In this document: in pieces, positions 1 through 7,882 of the stretch | Layout: every line of letters starts with the position of its first letter | Numbering within the stretch: the first letter of the stretch is position 1 | Source: an uncultured Sphingomonas sp. | Lineage (GTDB): Bacteria > Pseudomonadota > Alphaproteobacteria > Sphingomonadales > Sphingomonadaceae | NCBI GenBank assembly: GCA_913775315.1 | Contig: CAJYIX010000013.1 | Span: forward strand, 1-64,000 | Direction of reading: 5' to 3' | Length of the DNA stretch: 64,000 nt | Notes under the pieces: generated by a model | Databases searched by the model: none | What the model was told of the DNA's origin: nothing | Seen by the model: the letters and a program-made list of their open reading frames with translations, nothing else | Program-made: the position numbers and the translations under genes

Positions 1-759
1 GTTGGTCGCCCGAAGCGCGAGCGTCGCGGCAGGCCCCGCCGCGTTGATCGTGCCGCTGTTCGCGAAGTTCCCGAAGGAAAAGAAGAACGCCGTGCCGAGA
101 TCGATCGCGCTCAAGGCGCCGCCGTCGATCGTGCCGGCATTGTCGAGCGAGCCGACCGGGCCGGCGATCGCGCCGATCCGCCCCGTCGCACGATTGACGA
201 TCCGTTCGAAGCTTGAGCTATCCGGCACGGCGGAGCGAAGCGCGATGCCGCCGGTGCCGATCAGCGACCCGGCATTGTCGATCGTGGCGCGCGCACCGGT
301 GAAGCCCGATACCGGACCGTCGAGCAGGACGGCATTGTCGCCGCGGACCACGCCGCCCTCGAGCACGGTCATCGTCAGTTCGGCCGACGCGGAACCAAAA
401 CCCGACGTCGAAGGGGTCGCGATCAGCCTGACGCCCGCAGCCGTCCCGCCGTCGACGGTCCCCGCCACCGACAACCGGACCGGCGCGCCATAGCTATCGG
501 TCGGAAGGCGGATGTCGATCGCGGGCGCCCCGCCCGACAGTACGCGCGCATCGGCCAGAACCGATACGGAGGTGCCACGCGTCGTGACCGAAAGGCCGTC
601 GCTATCGGTGCCGCTGCAGACAACAATGCCGTTCTCGCTGGTGGGTTCGGGCACGCATTGCGCGAAGGCGGTGCCGGCGTGGCCAATCCCCAACAGCAGC
701 GCCGTCGTTCCCAACGCACGCGCCCTCACGCGGTGAACCCGCGACTTGCCCCCGACCAT
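1..759 (-). CDS. autotransporter-like passenger protein, N-terminal part (runs off the left edge)
   Basis: The frame is open from an ATG at 759 to the window edge (253 codons), so the C-terminus is missing. The first ~35 residues form a signal peptide: basic start, a hydrophobic TTALLLGIG core and an AFAQ-C cleavage region. The rest is Ser/Thr/Gly/Asp-rich with recurring NAGTI/NSGTI-like turns (LDNAGTIDGG, FANSGTIN), typical of beta-helical passenger domains of autotransporters. An AAAGGGGGA ribosome site lies ~6 bases before the ATG. A beta-barrel domain would be expected beyond the edge, so secretion by the type V route is inference. Cargo function cannot be told. Confidence 0.75.
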   Translation of the reverse strand, partial: MVGGKSRVHRVRARALGTTALLLGIGHAGTAFAQCVPEPTSENGIVVCSGTDSDGLSVTTRGTSVSVLADARVLSGGAPAIDIRLPTDSYGAPVRLSVAGTVDGGTAAGVRLIATPSTSGFGSASAELTMTVLEGGVVRGDNAVLLDGPVSGFTGARATIDNAGSLIGTGGIALRSAVPDSSSFERIVNRATGRIGAIAGPVGSLDNAGTIDGGALSAIDLGTAFFFSFGNFANSGTINAAGPAATLALRATN

Positions 760-1345
760 GCAATCCCCCTTTAGTTCTAGTCGATGGATTTGCCGAAACC
801 CTGGCCGCGTGTCTATCTATTTGAAGTGACGGGCTCCATCGACGCGTCCGTCAAGGGACCGATCGCTCGCGCCTCACCCGAACAGATCGCCGATCACGCG
901 ACGCAGTCACATCGGATGGCTTTCCAATCGGTCGTCCGAATGACCCGATTTTCGTCGTTCGAGAGCCTTTGCGCGCGACACAAGATCGATCGTTCGTTCC
1001 TCGTGTCGAGGCGCGTTGATCGACCGGAATCCATAATCCGAATGTCCGCCACGGGCAGGTTTCCGTGCCCGCGGCTTTCGGCACGCCGTTCGAGATTGCC
1101 GACCTGCTGCGGCTGTGGCTTTCCTGAAAAAGGATCGGTCAGTGAGAACCCCAAAAGCTTCTTGGAACTGAGGTTGCGCAAGGAAATGAGAACGCCGGCA
1201 CGGCTCCGACGGCAAATATGGTCGAAACCGAAAAGGGCGCTTTGAGCCGAGCGGGCCGCGAAAGGACATGGCGCGCGCCTACCCGGATTTCACGTATAGG
1301 GGTATCGTCGGTGTGAGTTGCAACGCCGTTGGAAGGGTCTGATCC

Positions 1346-1537
1346 TTGTCTGGTGCGAACGGCCAACCTCTCGACGAAGCCAGGCGATGGGTCCGATCCT
1401 GGACAGGCGCGCGCGAAGACGAGGTCTTGGCTGCTGTCGACAGCCTTGGCGCAAGGGCGATACGCGCGGCGGCGGAGGCCTCGGTCATGTCGACCAAGTG
1501 CTTTTGCGGGACTTCCAGATCATCGCGTTCACGCTAG
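1346..1537 (+). CDS. possible small DUF3606-like protein
   Basis: 63 codons from a TTG start, preceded by GGAAGG. The middle (residues ~9-45, containing RRWVRSWTG and VLAAVDSLGARA) loosely matches DUF3606, small proteins with a Trp followed by a helix-turn-helix-like L..AV...G pattern. The C-terminal third (CFCGTSRSSRSR) is not family-like, which suggests a frameshift or a spurious end. It overlaps a weak minus-strand frame. Function of the family is unknown. This is a tentative call. Confidence 0.25.
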   Translation: MSGANGQPLDEARRWVRSWTGAREDEVLAAVDSLGARAIRAAAEASVMSTKCFCGTSRSSRSR

Positions 1538-1895
1538 GCGTGCGGCGCAAGGGCGAGAGGCCGTCCGTCATTGGCGGCTGGCGCGCCATCCGCGCTCGGT
1601 ATGGTTCCCATGGACCTGAGATACAGCTCAATGCCGAACTCCAAACAGTCGAAGCGTTCGGGAGCAACCTGCACGCAGCCTTGGCTCGCATCGCATCGTC
1701 GCAGGCGAGCACGAGATTGACGATTCGCTCGTGAATGTGGCCGTCGACGAGCTCGCGCCGGACCACGAGGGCTGCCGACGCGGCGATGCCGATCATCGAT
1801 CGGATGTGAAGCGAAGCGATCGCTGCCTCCGAGACGCCCGTCCACAAGGACGGTTCGTCGAGGCTGCTAACGGCAGGGACGAGAGGATCGGTCAC
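1485..1895 (-). CDS. hypothetical protein, weakly supported
   Basis: 136 codons from a GTG preceded by GGAG at a reasonable distance. The first ~75 residues look protein-like (helical, with IASLHIRSMIGIAASAALVV and ERIVNLVLACDDAM). The remainder is Ser/Pro/Arg-rich and looks like a shifted frame. I recognise no family. It may be a genuine N-terminus with a later frameshift, or a chance frame. Confidence 0.25.
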   Translation of the reverse strand: MTDPLVPAVSSLDEPSLWTGVSEAAIASLHIRSMIGIAASAALVVRRELVDGHIHERIVNLVLACDDAMRAKAACRLLPNASTVWSSALSCISGPWEPYRARMARQPPMTDGLSPLRRTPSVNAMIWKSRKSTWST

Positions 1896-2014
1896 GGCGG
1901 CTCCGGTATTGTGGAGCCGTCGAAATGGAGGTCGCTCGAGGCCGAGCGCTAGGCATCTACAAAGCCATAGCCTTTGTCGAAGCGGCTAGCGCCTATTGGC
2001 GCAGGATACAGAAA

Positions 2015-2088
2015 TGGATGCCCCGCGTGGATTCGAACCACGATTGACGGAGTCAGAGTCCGTAGTCTTACCATTAGACGACAGGGCA
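2015..2088 (-). tRNA. tRNA-Gln (anticodon CUG)
   Basis: 74 nt reading on the minus strand. The acceptor arm TGCCCTG pairs with CGGGGCA, the CCA end is encoded, and the T-loop GGTTCGAATCC is canonical. The anticodon loop CTCTGAC gives anticodon CUG, decoding CAG. The D-arm carries TAATGGTAAGA. All four arms fold by eye. Confidence 0.97.
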
Positions 2089-2242
2089 ATGTCGGCAAGG
2101 CGCGCCACATAAGACGCGGTTTCGGGGCGGTCAACCCACGAAAGTGCAGCCCTTGTCGCAAGGGGCGCGCTGCGTTAGCTTGGGCCCCAAGCACCGGCGG
2201 CAATCTTTGCCGTGACGGATAGAACATAAAGCGAGATACGGC

Positions 2243-3289
2243 ATGGGGGATCCATCCGCCCAGTCGCCGAAGCGGCGCCGACCCGGACCGGCGCCTGCCC
2301 GTTCGGCCGACCCGCCCGGCAAGCGTCGCCATCATGGCGGCGAGGCGCGGCATTATGCCGCGCTCGACCTTGGCACCAATAATTGCCGGCTGCTGATCGC
2401 GCGGCCGCAGGGCGGCGGGTTCGCGGTCATCGACGCATTCTCGCGCATCGTCCGGCTGGGCGAGGGGCTGGCGGCGAGCGGCCGGCTGTCCGATGCCGCG
2501 ATCGAGCGGACGATCGCCGCGCTCCGTATCTGTGCCGACAAGCTCAAGCGCCGCAACGTCACGCTCGCCCGGTCAGTCGCGACCGAGGCGTGCCGAAGGG
2601 CCAGCAACGGGCCGGAATTCATTGCGCGCGTCCGCGCCGAAACGGGGATCATGCTTGATATCATTTCCGCCGAGGAGGAAGCGCGGCTCGCCGTCCTCGG
2701 TTGCCATGCACTGCTGGAGCCCGGCGACGGGCCGGCTTTGGTCTTCGATATCGGCGGGGGATCGACCGAGCTCGTCTTAGTCGACAATTCGGAGCCCGCG
2801 CCGCGCGTACTCGACTGGCACAGCGCGCCATGGGGCGTCGTCTCGCTGACCGAAGGCGTCGCGGCGCGCCCCGGCGAGCCGCTGCTCGATCATTATGCGC
2901 GGATGAAGAGCGCGGTCGCCGCCGCCTTTGCGCCGTTCGCCGCGCGTGTCGGGCGACCGGCGGGCACACCGCGCCTCCTGGGCACCAGCGGCACGGTAAC
3001 AACACTTGCGAGCGTGCATTTGGGCCTCTCGGCCTATGACCGCTCGGCGATCGACGGCCTGATCGTGCCGGCGGCGGCGATGCGCGAGGTGAGCGGGCGG
3101 CTCGCCGGGCTCGACCTTGCGCAGCGGTCGAAAGTGCCCTGCATCGGCAGCGAGCGTGCCGACCTCGTGGTCGCGGGCTGCGCGATCCTCGAGGCGATCC
3201 TCGACCTGTGGCCGGCCGAACGCCTCGGCATCGCCGATCGCGGGATCCGCGAGGGAATCCTCCGCCGCCTGATGGCGAGCGCGGCATGA
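2243..3289 (+). CDS. ppx: Ppx/GppA family phosphatase (exopolyphosphatase / pppGpp phosphohydrolase)
   Basis: 348 aa protein of the ASKHA fold that hydrolyses polyphosphate or pppGpp in the cytosol. The first phosphate-binding loop is [13 protein letters not shown] (~res 43-55) and the second is [13 protein letters not shown] (~res 167-179); catalytic-region acids lie in [10 protein letters not shown]. The first ~35 residues are basic and Pro-rich, a common sphingomonad extension. It lacks the C-terminal HD-like domain of long E. coli Ppx, so it is the short form. The ATG sits 155 bases past tRNA-Gln. Its stop overlaps the rlmE start by 4 bases, so the two are co-translated. Which substrate is preferred cannot be read from sequence. 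Confidence 0.93.
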   Translation: MGDPSAQSPKRRRPGPAPARSADPPGKRRHHGGEARHYAALDLGTNNCRLLIARPQGGGFAVIDAFSRIVRLGEGLAASGRLSDAAIERTIAALRICADKLKRRNVTLARSVATEACRRASNGPEFIARVRAETGIMLDIISAEEEARLAVLGCHALLEPGDGPALVFDIGGGSTELVLVDNSEPAPRVLDWHSAPWGVVSLTEGVAARPGEPLLDHYARMKSAVAAAFAPFAARVGRPAGTPRLLGTSGTVTTLASVHLGLSAYDRSAIDGLIVPAAAMREVSGRLAGLDLAQRSKVPCIGSERADLVVAGCAILEAILDLWPAERLGIADRGIREGILRRLMASAA

Positions 3290-3951
3290 GCCGCGGTCCC
3301 GGCGGCCGCGTCCGCGTCAAGACCGCGCGCAATCGCACCGCCCAATCGACGCGCTGGCTGGAGCGCCAGCTCAACGACCCGTATGTGAAGCGCGCCAAGG
3401 CCGAGGGCTATCGCAGCCGCGCCGCCTACAAGCTGATCGAGCTGGACGAGAAGTTCGCGTTCCTGCGCGGGGCCAAGCGCGTCGTCGATCTGGGCCTCGC
3501 ACCCGGCGGCTGGAGCCAGGTGGTGAAACGCCGCCTGCCCGCCGCAACCGTGGTCGGCATCGACCTCCTCCCCGTCGATCCGATCGAGGGGGTGACGATC
3601 CTCCAGATGGACTTCCTGTCCGACGCCGCGCCCGAGCGATTGCGCGAGGAACTGGGCGGCGAGGCCGACCTCGTCCTGTCCGACATGGCCGCCAACACCG
3701 TCGGCCACCCCCAGACCGATGCCCTGCGCACCGCCGCGCTGGTCGAGGCGGCGCACCTCTTCGCCTGCGAAGTGCTGCGCGAAGGCGGCACCTTCGTCGC
3801 CAAGGTGTTCGCCGGCGGCGGCGACAGCGCGATGGTCGCCGAAATGAAGCGCAACTTCTCGAGCGTGAAACACGCCAAGCCGCCGTCGAGCCGCAAGGGG
3901 TCGGTAGAGTGGTTCGTCGTGGCCGCGGGATTCAAGGGGCGGCGGGGCTGA
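3286..3951 (+). CDS. rlmE: 23S rRNA (uridine2552-2'-O)-methyltransferase RlmE/FtsJ
   Basis: 221 aa SAM-dependent enzyme that 2'-O-methylates U2552 in the A-loop of the large ribosomal subunit. The SAM motif is [15 protein letters not shown] (~res 68-82). The K-D-K-E catalytic tetrad is visible: Lys in [10 protein letters not shown], Asp in VLSDMAANT, Lys in FVAKVFAGG and Glu in GSVEWFVVA. Length is family-normal, with a basic N-terminal tail. The ATG overlaps the ppx stop (ATGA). A long inverted repeat begins 5 bases after the stop. Confidence 0.95.
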   Translation: MSRGPGGRVRVKTARNRTAQSTRWLERQLNDPYVKRAKAEGYRSRAAYKLIELDEKFAFLRGAKRVVDLGLAPGGWSQVVKRRLPAATVVGIDLLPVDPIEGVTILQMDFLSDAAPERLREELGGEADLVLSDMAANTVGHPQTDALRTAALVEAAHLFACEVLREGGTFVAKVFAGGGDSAMVAEMKRNFSSVKHAKPPSSRKGSVEWFVVAAGFKGRRG

Positions 3952-3955
3952 GCAC

Positions 3956-4005
3956 CCTCCCCCGCCAGGGGGAGGTGGCAGCCGCAGGCTGACGGAGGGG
4001 GCGGG
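3956..4005 (+). repeat. left arm of a ~50 bp inverted repeat flanking the DUF559 pseudogene
   Basis: Starts with a perfect 8-bp hairpin (CCTCCCCC, loop GCCA, GGGGGAGG), then TGGCAGCCGCAGGCTGACGG and a G-run. The reverse complement recurs at 4382-4436 with a one-base indel and a short TTTAGC difference. The two copies bracket a single gene in opposite orientation, like the borders of a REP-type element. Confidence 0.9.
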
Positions 4006-4010
4006 AAGCG

Positions 4011-4406
4011 ATGCGGCTTGAAGGAACGGCGCACGCTAGGCAAACGGCGAGAGCGTTGCGCCGATCGATGGGCCCGCCCGAGGTCGCGCTTTGAACTGCG
4101 TTGAGAGGAGATCAGGCGAGCCTTCGATTTCGTCGGCAGTATGCGGCAGGTCCGTTCGTTCTCGATTTTTACTGCGCGAAAGCGCGTCTGGCGGTCGAAG
4201 TGGACGGTGACGCGCATAGCCGGAGCGATCGGCCAGCGCGTGACGATGCCCGAACGCAGTGGCTGGCCGCGCATGGCGTTGAGGTGCTTCGCATCGCGGC
4301 CATCGATGTGCAGCGCGACCTGGACGCCGTCGTCCGCTTGATCGAGACGACCGCGCTTCGTCGTATCTCGAACACGCCGCCGCCCGCCCCCTCCGTCAGC
4401 CGCTAA
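4011..4406 (+). pseudogene. DUF559 (Vsr/PD-(D/E)XK-like) endonuclease-domain protein, interrupted by TGA
   Basis: An ATG at 4011 opens a frame reading ...RALRRSMGPPEVAL, then TGA at 4092-4094, then, in the same frame, LRGDQASLRFRRQYAAGPFVLDFYCAKA and VEVDGDAHSR. DUF559 proteins have the pattern PPEVALW..LRG, so the TGA replaces the expected Trp codon (TGG). Without it the protein would be ~131 aa, normal for DUF559. The nuclease core is intact: Asp in FVLDFYC, E-V-D in AVEVDG, and a following QWLAAHGVEVLRI. The last residues are encoded by the right inverted-repeat arm. Restart at TTG 4101 could give a domain-only product. Genuine decay or a base-calling error are both possible. Confidence 0.85.
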
Positions 4407-4436
4407 AGCGGCTGCCACCTCCCCTGGCGGGGGAGG
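4382..4436 (-). repeat. right arm of the inverted repeat flanking the DUF559 pseudogene
   Basis: Read on the minus strand it repeats the left arm: CCTCCCCCGCCAGGGG, then AGGTGGCAGCCGC and GGCTGACGGAGGGGGCGGG. It differs by one G and a short TTTAGC stretch. It encodes the C-terminal PPAPSVSR of the DUF559 frame and ends 3 bases from the mnmA stop, so it may also serve as a bidirectional terminator hairpin. Confidence 0.9.
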
Positions 4437-4438
4437 AC

Positions 4439-5563
4439 TTAAGCCGCCACCAGCGCCGCCGCTTCCGTCTCGGCGATCCAGCCGCCGCCGAGCACGCGGT
4501 CGCCTTCGTACAGCACCGCCGCCTGGCCCGGCGCGACGCCATATTCGGGCGTGGCGAACACCACGCGGTCGCCGTCCAGCCGGGCGGGCACGGGCTTGGC
4601 CAGCGAACGGACCTTGACCGTCACGTCGTCCAGCGCCGCCCCCTCGCCCAGCCAGTTCACCCCTTCGATCCGCGCGGCCGAAACCGCGAGCGCCGCGCGC
4701 GGACCGACGATGACGCGCTTCGTCGCGGCATCGAGGCGGACGACGTAGAGCGGCTCCGACAAGCCGCCGATCTCCAGCCCGCGGCGCTGGCCGACCGTGT
4801 AGCCGACGAGGCCCGGGTGCCGGCCGAGCACGCGGCCGTCGACATGGACGATATCGCCCCCCTCGCCCGCTTCCGGCCGCAGCTTGCGCACCAGGCCCGC
4901 ATAATCGCCGTCGGGGACGAAGCAGATGTCCTGGCTGTCGGGCTTGCCCGCCACGCCGAGGCCGAGTTCGGCGGCCAACGCGCGCACCTCGGCCTTGGGC
5001 AGGCCGCCGAGCGGAAAGCGCAGGAAATCGAGCTGGTCGCCGGTGGTCGCGAACAGGAAATAGCTCTGGTCGCGCGCCGGATCGACCGCGCGGTGGAGTT
5101 CGGCGCCGTTCGCGCCCTCCACCCGGCGCACATAATGGCCGGTGGCAAGACAGTCGGCGCCGAGCTGGCGCGCGAGTGCAAACAGGTCGGTGAACTTCGG
5201 CCCCATGTTGCACTTCACGCACGGGATCGGGGTGCGCCCGGCCAGATACTCGTCGGCAAAGTCGTTGATCACCTGGGTGCGAAAACTCGTCTCGTGGTCG
5301 AAGACGTAGTGCGCGATGCCGAGCTTGTCGCACACCGCACGCGCATCGCGGATGTCGCGCCCCGCACAGCACGCGCCCGCACGGCCCACCGCCTCGCCAT
5401 GGTCGTAGAGCTGGAGCGTCACGCCCACCGTCTCCGCGCCCGAACGCGCGGCGAGCGCGGCGACGACCGAACTATCGACGCCGCCCGACATGGCGACGAC
5501 GATCCGCTTCGCCGACAAGGGCGCGGGCAACTGGAAATCCGGGACGATCATGATGGCGTCCAC
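4439..5563 (-). CDS. mnmA: tRNA-specific 2-thiouridylase MnmA
   Basis: ~374 aa enzyme that installs sulfur at U34 of tRNA-Lys, -Glu and -Gln, using ATP and persulfide sulfur. The PP-loop is [11 protein letters not shown] (~res 24-34). The catalytic cysteines are in PCVKCNMG and in [10 protein letters not shown]; the tRNA-adenylation region includes LATGHYVR. Length is family-normal. The longest frame opens at GTG 5563, but an ATG at 5551 (MIVPDFQLP) is an equally likely start; neither has a strong ribosome site. It is convergent with the DUF559 element. Confidence 0.95.
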   Translation of the reverse strand: MDAIMIVPDFQLPAPLSAKRIVVAMSGGVDSSVVAALAARSGAETVGVTLQLYDHGEAVGRAGACCAGRDIRDARAVCDKLGIAHYVFDHETSFRTQVINDFADEYLAGRTPIPCVKCNMGPKFTDLFALARQLGADCLATGHYVRRVEGANGAELHRAVDPARDQSYFLFATTGDQLDFLRFPLGGLPKAEVRALAAELGLGVAGKPDSQDICFVPDGDYAGLVRKLRPEAGEGGDIVHVDGRVLGRHPGLVGYTVGQRRGLEIGGLSEPLYVVRLDAATKRVIVGPRAALAVSAARIEGVNWLGEGAALDDVTVKVRSLAKPVPARLDGDRVVFATPEYGVAPGQAAVLYEGDRVLGGGWIAETEAAALVAA

Positions 5564-5669
5564 ATAAGGCGCGCGGGGCCGCGATGCAAAATCCGCCGGC
5601 TTTTACGGGACCTTCAGCAATGGCCCCTAAGCCCGTCCTCATGACTGGTGTTGTTGATGGCGTCGAACG

Positions 5670-5885
5670 ATGGACCTGAGCGGATCGCGCTTCGCCCCGG
5701 CGGTGCTCGCGCCGCCGGGCTTCGCGTCGCTTTCGATGCTGCTGGCCAGCGCGGCGGGGCGACAGGCGGCGACGCCGACCGCTCGGCTCGCCGCACGGCT
5801 GGCGGCGGGCAACGGCGTCGGTCGCAACTTTGGTGCGTTCGAGCGCGAAACCGCGACGATGCTGCGCCTGATGGGGCAGGGATGA
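5670..5885 (+). CDS. small hypothetical protein
   Basis: 71 codons from an ATG, rich in Ala/Leu/Arg, with a hydrophobic stretch (PPGFASLSMLLASAAG) and a C-terminal GAFERETATMLRLMGQG that looks like a real helix. GC at third positions resembles neighbouring genes. No family recognised and no strong ribosome site. It lies between mnmA (divergent) and sciP, 97 bases before the latter. Confidence 0.4.
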   Translation: MDLSGSRFAPAVLAPPGFASLSMLLASAAGRQAATPTARLAARLAAGNGVGRNFGAFERETATMLRLMGQG

Positions 5886-5982
5886 AGGTGATGTTTACCT
5901 TGGGATTTTAGCCGTTCTTCAAACGGGTCGCATTAGTAACGGTAGCGTGAGAGGGGGCCCCCGCCCCGATCGAGGTACGAGA

Positions 5983-6282
5983 ATGATCGAGAACCAGAAA
6001 ATCAGGCCGGCAAAAGTCATCGGGCCGCTGGGCGAGCCGCTGACGCTCGACACGCTGCCGCCGCCGGAAACGACGCGCTGGGTCGTGCGTCGCAAGGCTG
6101 AGGTCGTGGCCGCGGTCAATGGCGGCTTGCTGTCGGTCGACGAGGTTTGCGAGCGCTACGGCCTCACCGTCGAGGAGTTCGCCGGCTGGCAGCGCGCGAT
6201 CGATCGCTCGGGCATGCCGGGGCTGCGCGTCACCCGCATCCAGCATTATCGCTCGCTCTACGAGCGGCAGCAGAAATACTGA
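5983..6282 (+). CDS. sciP: DUF1153 / SciP-like CtrA-partner transcription regulator
   Basis: 99 aa. DUF1153 is the family of Caulobacter SciP, a small helix-turn-helix protein that restrains the cell-cycle master regulator CtrA. Typical features: IGPLGEPLTLDTLPPP, TTRWVVRRKAEVVAAVNGGLLS (basic recognition helix, residues ~26-47), ERYGLTVEEFAGWQRAIDR and a closing RIQHYR. The ATG at 5983 was chosen over earlier GTG codons because the family starts a few residues before the IGPLGEP motif. A strong terminator follows 28 bases after the stop, so it is a monocistronic unit. Family assignment is firm; the regulatory role here is by analogy. Confidence 0.9.
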   Translation: MIENQKIRPAKVIGPLGEPLTLDTLPPPETTRWVVRRKAEVVAAVNGGLLSVDEVCERYGLTVEEFAGWQRAIDRSGMPGLRVTRIQHYRSLYERQQKY

Positions 6283-6310
6283 ACTCGGCCCGGAACAGCC
6301 GACGCACCTG

Positions 6311-6341
6311 GGGCGGTCCACCACGGTGGGCCGCCCTTTTT
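6311..6341 (+). terminator. Rho-independent terminator after sciP
   Basis: The arms GGGCGGTCCAC and GTGGGCCGCCC form an 11-bp stem (one G-T pair) with a CACG loop, followed by TTTTT. Confidence 0.92.
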
Positions 6342-6475
6342 CGTCGCCATTTCATCGCAAAAGTACCGAAAAGTTCCCTTGACACAAATCAAATCAGTGA
6401 CGGAACAATCTTTTCCGTAACGAGTCGTGTCATTCCAGAAGCCCGGCGTAAGCGGGCGTAACGGAGGGACGGAAA

Positions 6476-6736
6476 ATGGATCTCGTGGGTCTTATCATCT
6501 GGCTGGTCGTCGGTGGTGTCGTGGGCTGGCTCGCCAGCATGGTCATGCGCACCGACGCGCAGCAGGGCATCCTGCTCAACATCGTTGTCGGCATTGTCGG
6601 CGCGTTCGTCGGCGGCCTGCTGTTCGGCGGCTCGATCAATGCGGGCGTGACGCTCTACACCTTCATCAGCTCGCTGGTCGGCGCGATCATCCTGCTGGCG
6701 ATCGTCAACCTCGTCCGTCGCGGCCGCGTCCGCTAA
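6476..6736 (+). CDS. GlsB/YeaQ/YmgE family stress-response membrane protein
   Basis: 86 aa with three hydrophobic helices: LVGLIIWLVVGGVVGWLAS, ILLNIVVGIVGAFVGGLLF and FISSLVGAIILLAIVNLV, then a basic RRGRVR tail. This matches the transglycosylase-associated/YmgE family of small inner-membrane proteins induced by stress; molecular function is unknown. GGAGGGACGG precedes the ATG. A TTGACA at 6379-6384 lies ~90 bases upstream, but no convincing -10 follows at the right spacing. It ends 28 bases before a strong terminator. Confidence 0.88.
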   Translation: MDLVGLIIWLVVGGVVGWLASMVMRTDAQQGILLNIVVGIVGAFVGGLLFGGSINAGVTLYTFISSLVGAIILLAIVNLVRRGRVR

Positions 6737-6764
6737 GGACAGCGCCTTCGGGCAAGGAAAAGAA

Positions 6765-6794
6765 GGGCCGCTGGTTCGATCCGGCGGCCCTTTT
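6765..6794 (+). terminator. Rho-independent terminator after the GlsB-like gene
   Basis: The stem GGGCCGCTGG / CCGGCGGCCC (one G-T pair) with loop TTCGAT is followed by TTTT. Confidence 0.92.
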
Positions 6795-6813
6795 CGTTGT
6801 GCTTCGCCATCAA

Positions 6814-6898
6814 CCCGGACTTGATCCGGGGTGACGCTTCTTCTCTCTCCCGTCGCTAAGGACAGAGGAAAGAAGCGGCATGCCGGATCAAGTCCGGG
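6814..6898. repeat. imperfect ~32 bp inverted repeat with CCGGA-(C)TTGATCCGG cores
   Basis: The left arm CCCGGACTTGATCCGGGG (6814-6831) continues TGACGCTTCTTCTCTC. The right arm GAGGAAAGAAGCGGCATG continues CCGGATCAAGTCCGGG (to 6898). The arms are reverse complements with a few mismatches around a ~20-base spacer. Each core is itself near-palindromic and followed by TGACG. It sits between the GlsB terminator and the 3' end of the SIMPL gene, where a dispersed REP-like element would be expected. Confidence 0.75.
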
Positions 6899-6916
6899 AT
6901 GACGAAGAAAACTTGG

Positions 6917-7636
6917 CTACTTCAGCAGGAAGCGGACGTTGACCGTGGCGGTCACGTCCTGCTCACCCGCCGCAATCTGCGTCCGGGGCGCCGCTTCCAT
7001 CCGCGCCATCATGACGACGGGCATTGGCGGCTGGGGCATGCTCGACCCGCCCTCGCCGATCGCCACGATCCGCTCGACGCGGAGGCCCGCTGCCTTGGCA
7101 TAGAGCTCGGCCCGTGCCCGCGCGCGAGCAATCGCATCGGTCCGCGCCTCGTCCAGCGCCGCGTCGGGATTGGCGAGGCCAAGCGTTGGGCCGTCGATCT
7201 GGTTGGCGCCTTCCTTGACCAGCGCATCCAGGACCGTACCGCTGCGCGCCACGTCGCGGAAGCGCACCGACACGCGGTTCGACGCCTGATAGCCGGTGAT
7301 GACCGGCGGCACGTTCTCGCCGTAGCGATATTGCGGCTGCAGGCTGATCGTCGCCGTGCGCACGTCGCGGTCGGCGACGCCCGCGCGCTTCAGCGCCGCG
7401 AGTACCCGCTCCATCCGCGCGGCATTCGCCGACAACGCCTCGGCCGCGCTCGTGCCTTGCGTGACAACGCCGGCATCGATCGTGGCCAGGTCGGGCTGGC
7501 GCACCGTCCGGCCCTCCGCCACCACGTCAAGCAGCGTGCCGTCGGTCAGGATCGGCCCCTGCGCCTGCTGCGCGATCGCCATCGTCGGCAGCGCGGCAGC
7601 GGCAGCGACCAGCGTCGCGGTCATCATCCTCATCAT
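6917..7636 (-). CDS. SIMPL (DUF541) domain periplasmic protein
   Basis: 239 aa with a signal peptide (MMRMMTATLVAAAAALPTMAIAQ, cut near residue 22). The rest is one SIMPL domain: LDVVAEGRTVRQPDLATI near the N-terminus, an AARMERVLAALKRAGVADRDVRT helix, YQPQYRYG-type strand (SLQPQYRYGE), and an ARARAELYAKAAGLRV segment. SIMPL proteins are periplasmic or outer-membrane proteins of uncertain function, linked to oxidative stress and envelope integrity. It is divergent from the RND efflux pair with 246 bases between them. Confidence 0.9.
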   Translation of the reverse strand: MMRMMTATLVAAAAALPTMAIAQQAQGPILTDGTLLDVVAEGRTVRQPDLATIDAGVVTQGTSAAEALSANAARMERVLAALKRAGVADRDVRTATISLQPQYRYGENVPPVITGYQASNRVSVRFRDVARSGTVLDALVKEGANQIDGPTLGLANPDAALDEARTDAIARARARAELYAKAAGLRVERIVAIGEGGSSMPQPPMPVVMMARMEAAPRTQIAAGEQDVTATVNVRFLLK

Positions 7637-7882
7637 CGGTTCGTCGTCCTCCTGCCCCGGTTGGGCGACGACCGTTTCGCACCCGCAACCTCAACGTCGC
7701 CTGAACGAAATGCGGCGGAAATGGCCTGTTTCCTATAGCATTTCCTTGCGCGTCGTAGCGGAATCGAGCATGTCCGCAACGAAGCCGGCTTGAGGTCGGT
7801 GATTTATTCAGATAACACAGCTTGAACGAACGAGCGTGAAGCCTGCGCCAACTGGGGGGTGACGGGCGGCAAAGGGTGCAGG

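Larger units (their letters stand above)
760..2014. other. gene-poor stretch between the autotransporter-like gene and tRNA-Gln
   Basis: About 1.25 kb with no convincing gene. Codon use in the open frames is irregular and unlike the GC3-rich flanks. Two weak candidates are listed separately (1346-1537 plus; 1485-1895 minus), and they overlap each other. A small hairpin (CGGCTCC, 8-base loop, GGAGCCG) lies at about 1899-1920 with no T-run after it. It may be decayed or horizontally acquired DNA beside a tRNA gene. Confidence 0.5.

Noticed and set aside
2..493. 163-codon plus-strand frame at the left edge
   Set aside because: Antisense to the autotransporter-like gene, which has a signal peptide and NAG/NSG repeats.
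784..1245. 153-codon plus-strand frame
   Set aside because: Composition unlike neighbouring proteins (Arg/Ser/Pro-rich), no ribosome site and no recognisable motif.
6379..6412. TTGACA as the -35 of the GlsB-like gene
   Set aside because: The nearest -10-like hexamer (AACAAT) is 19 bases away, so I do not call a promoter.
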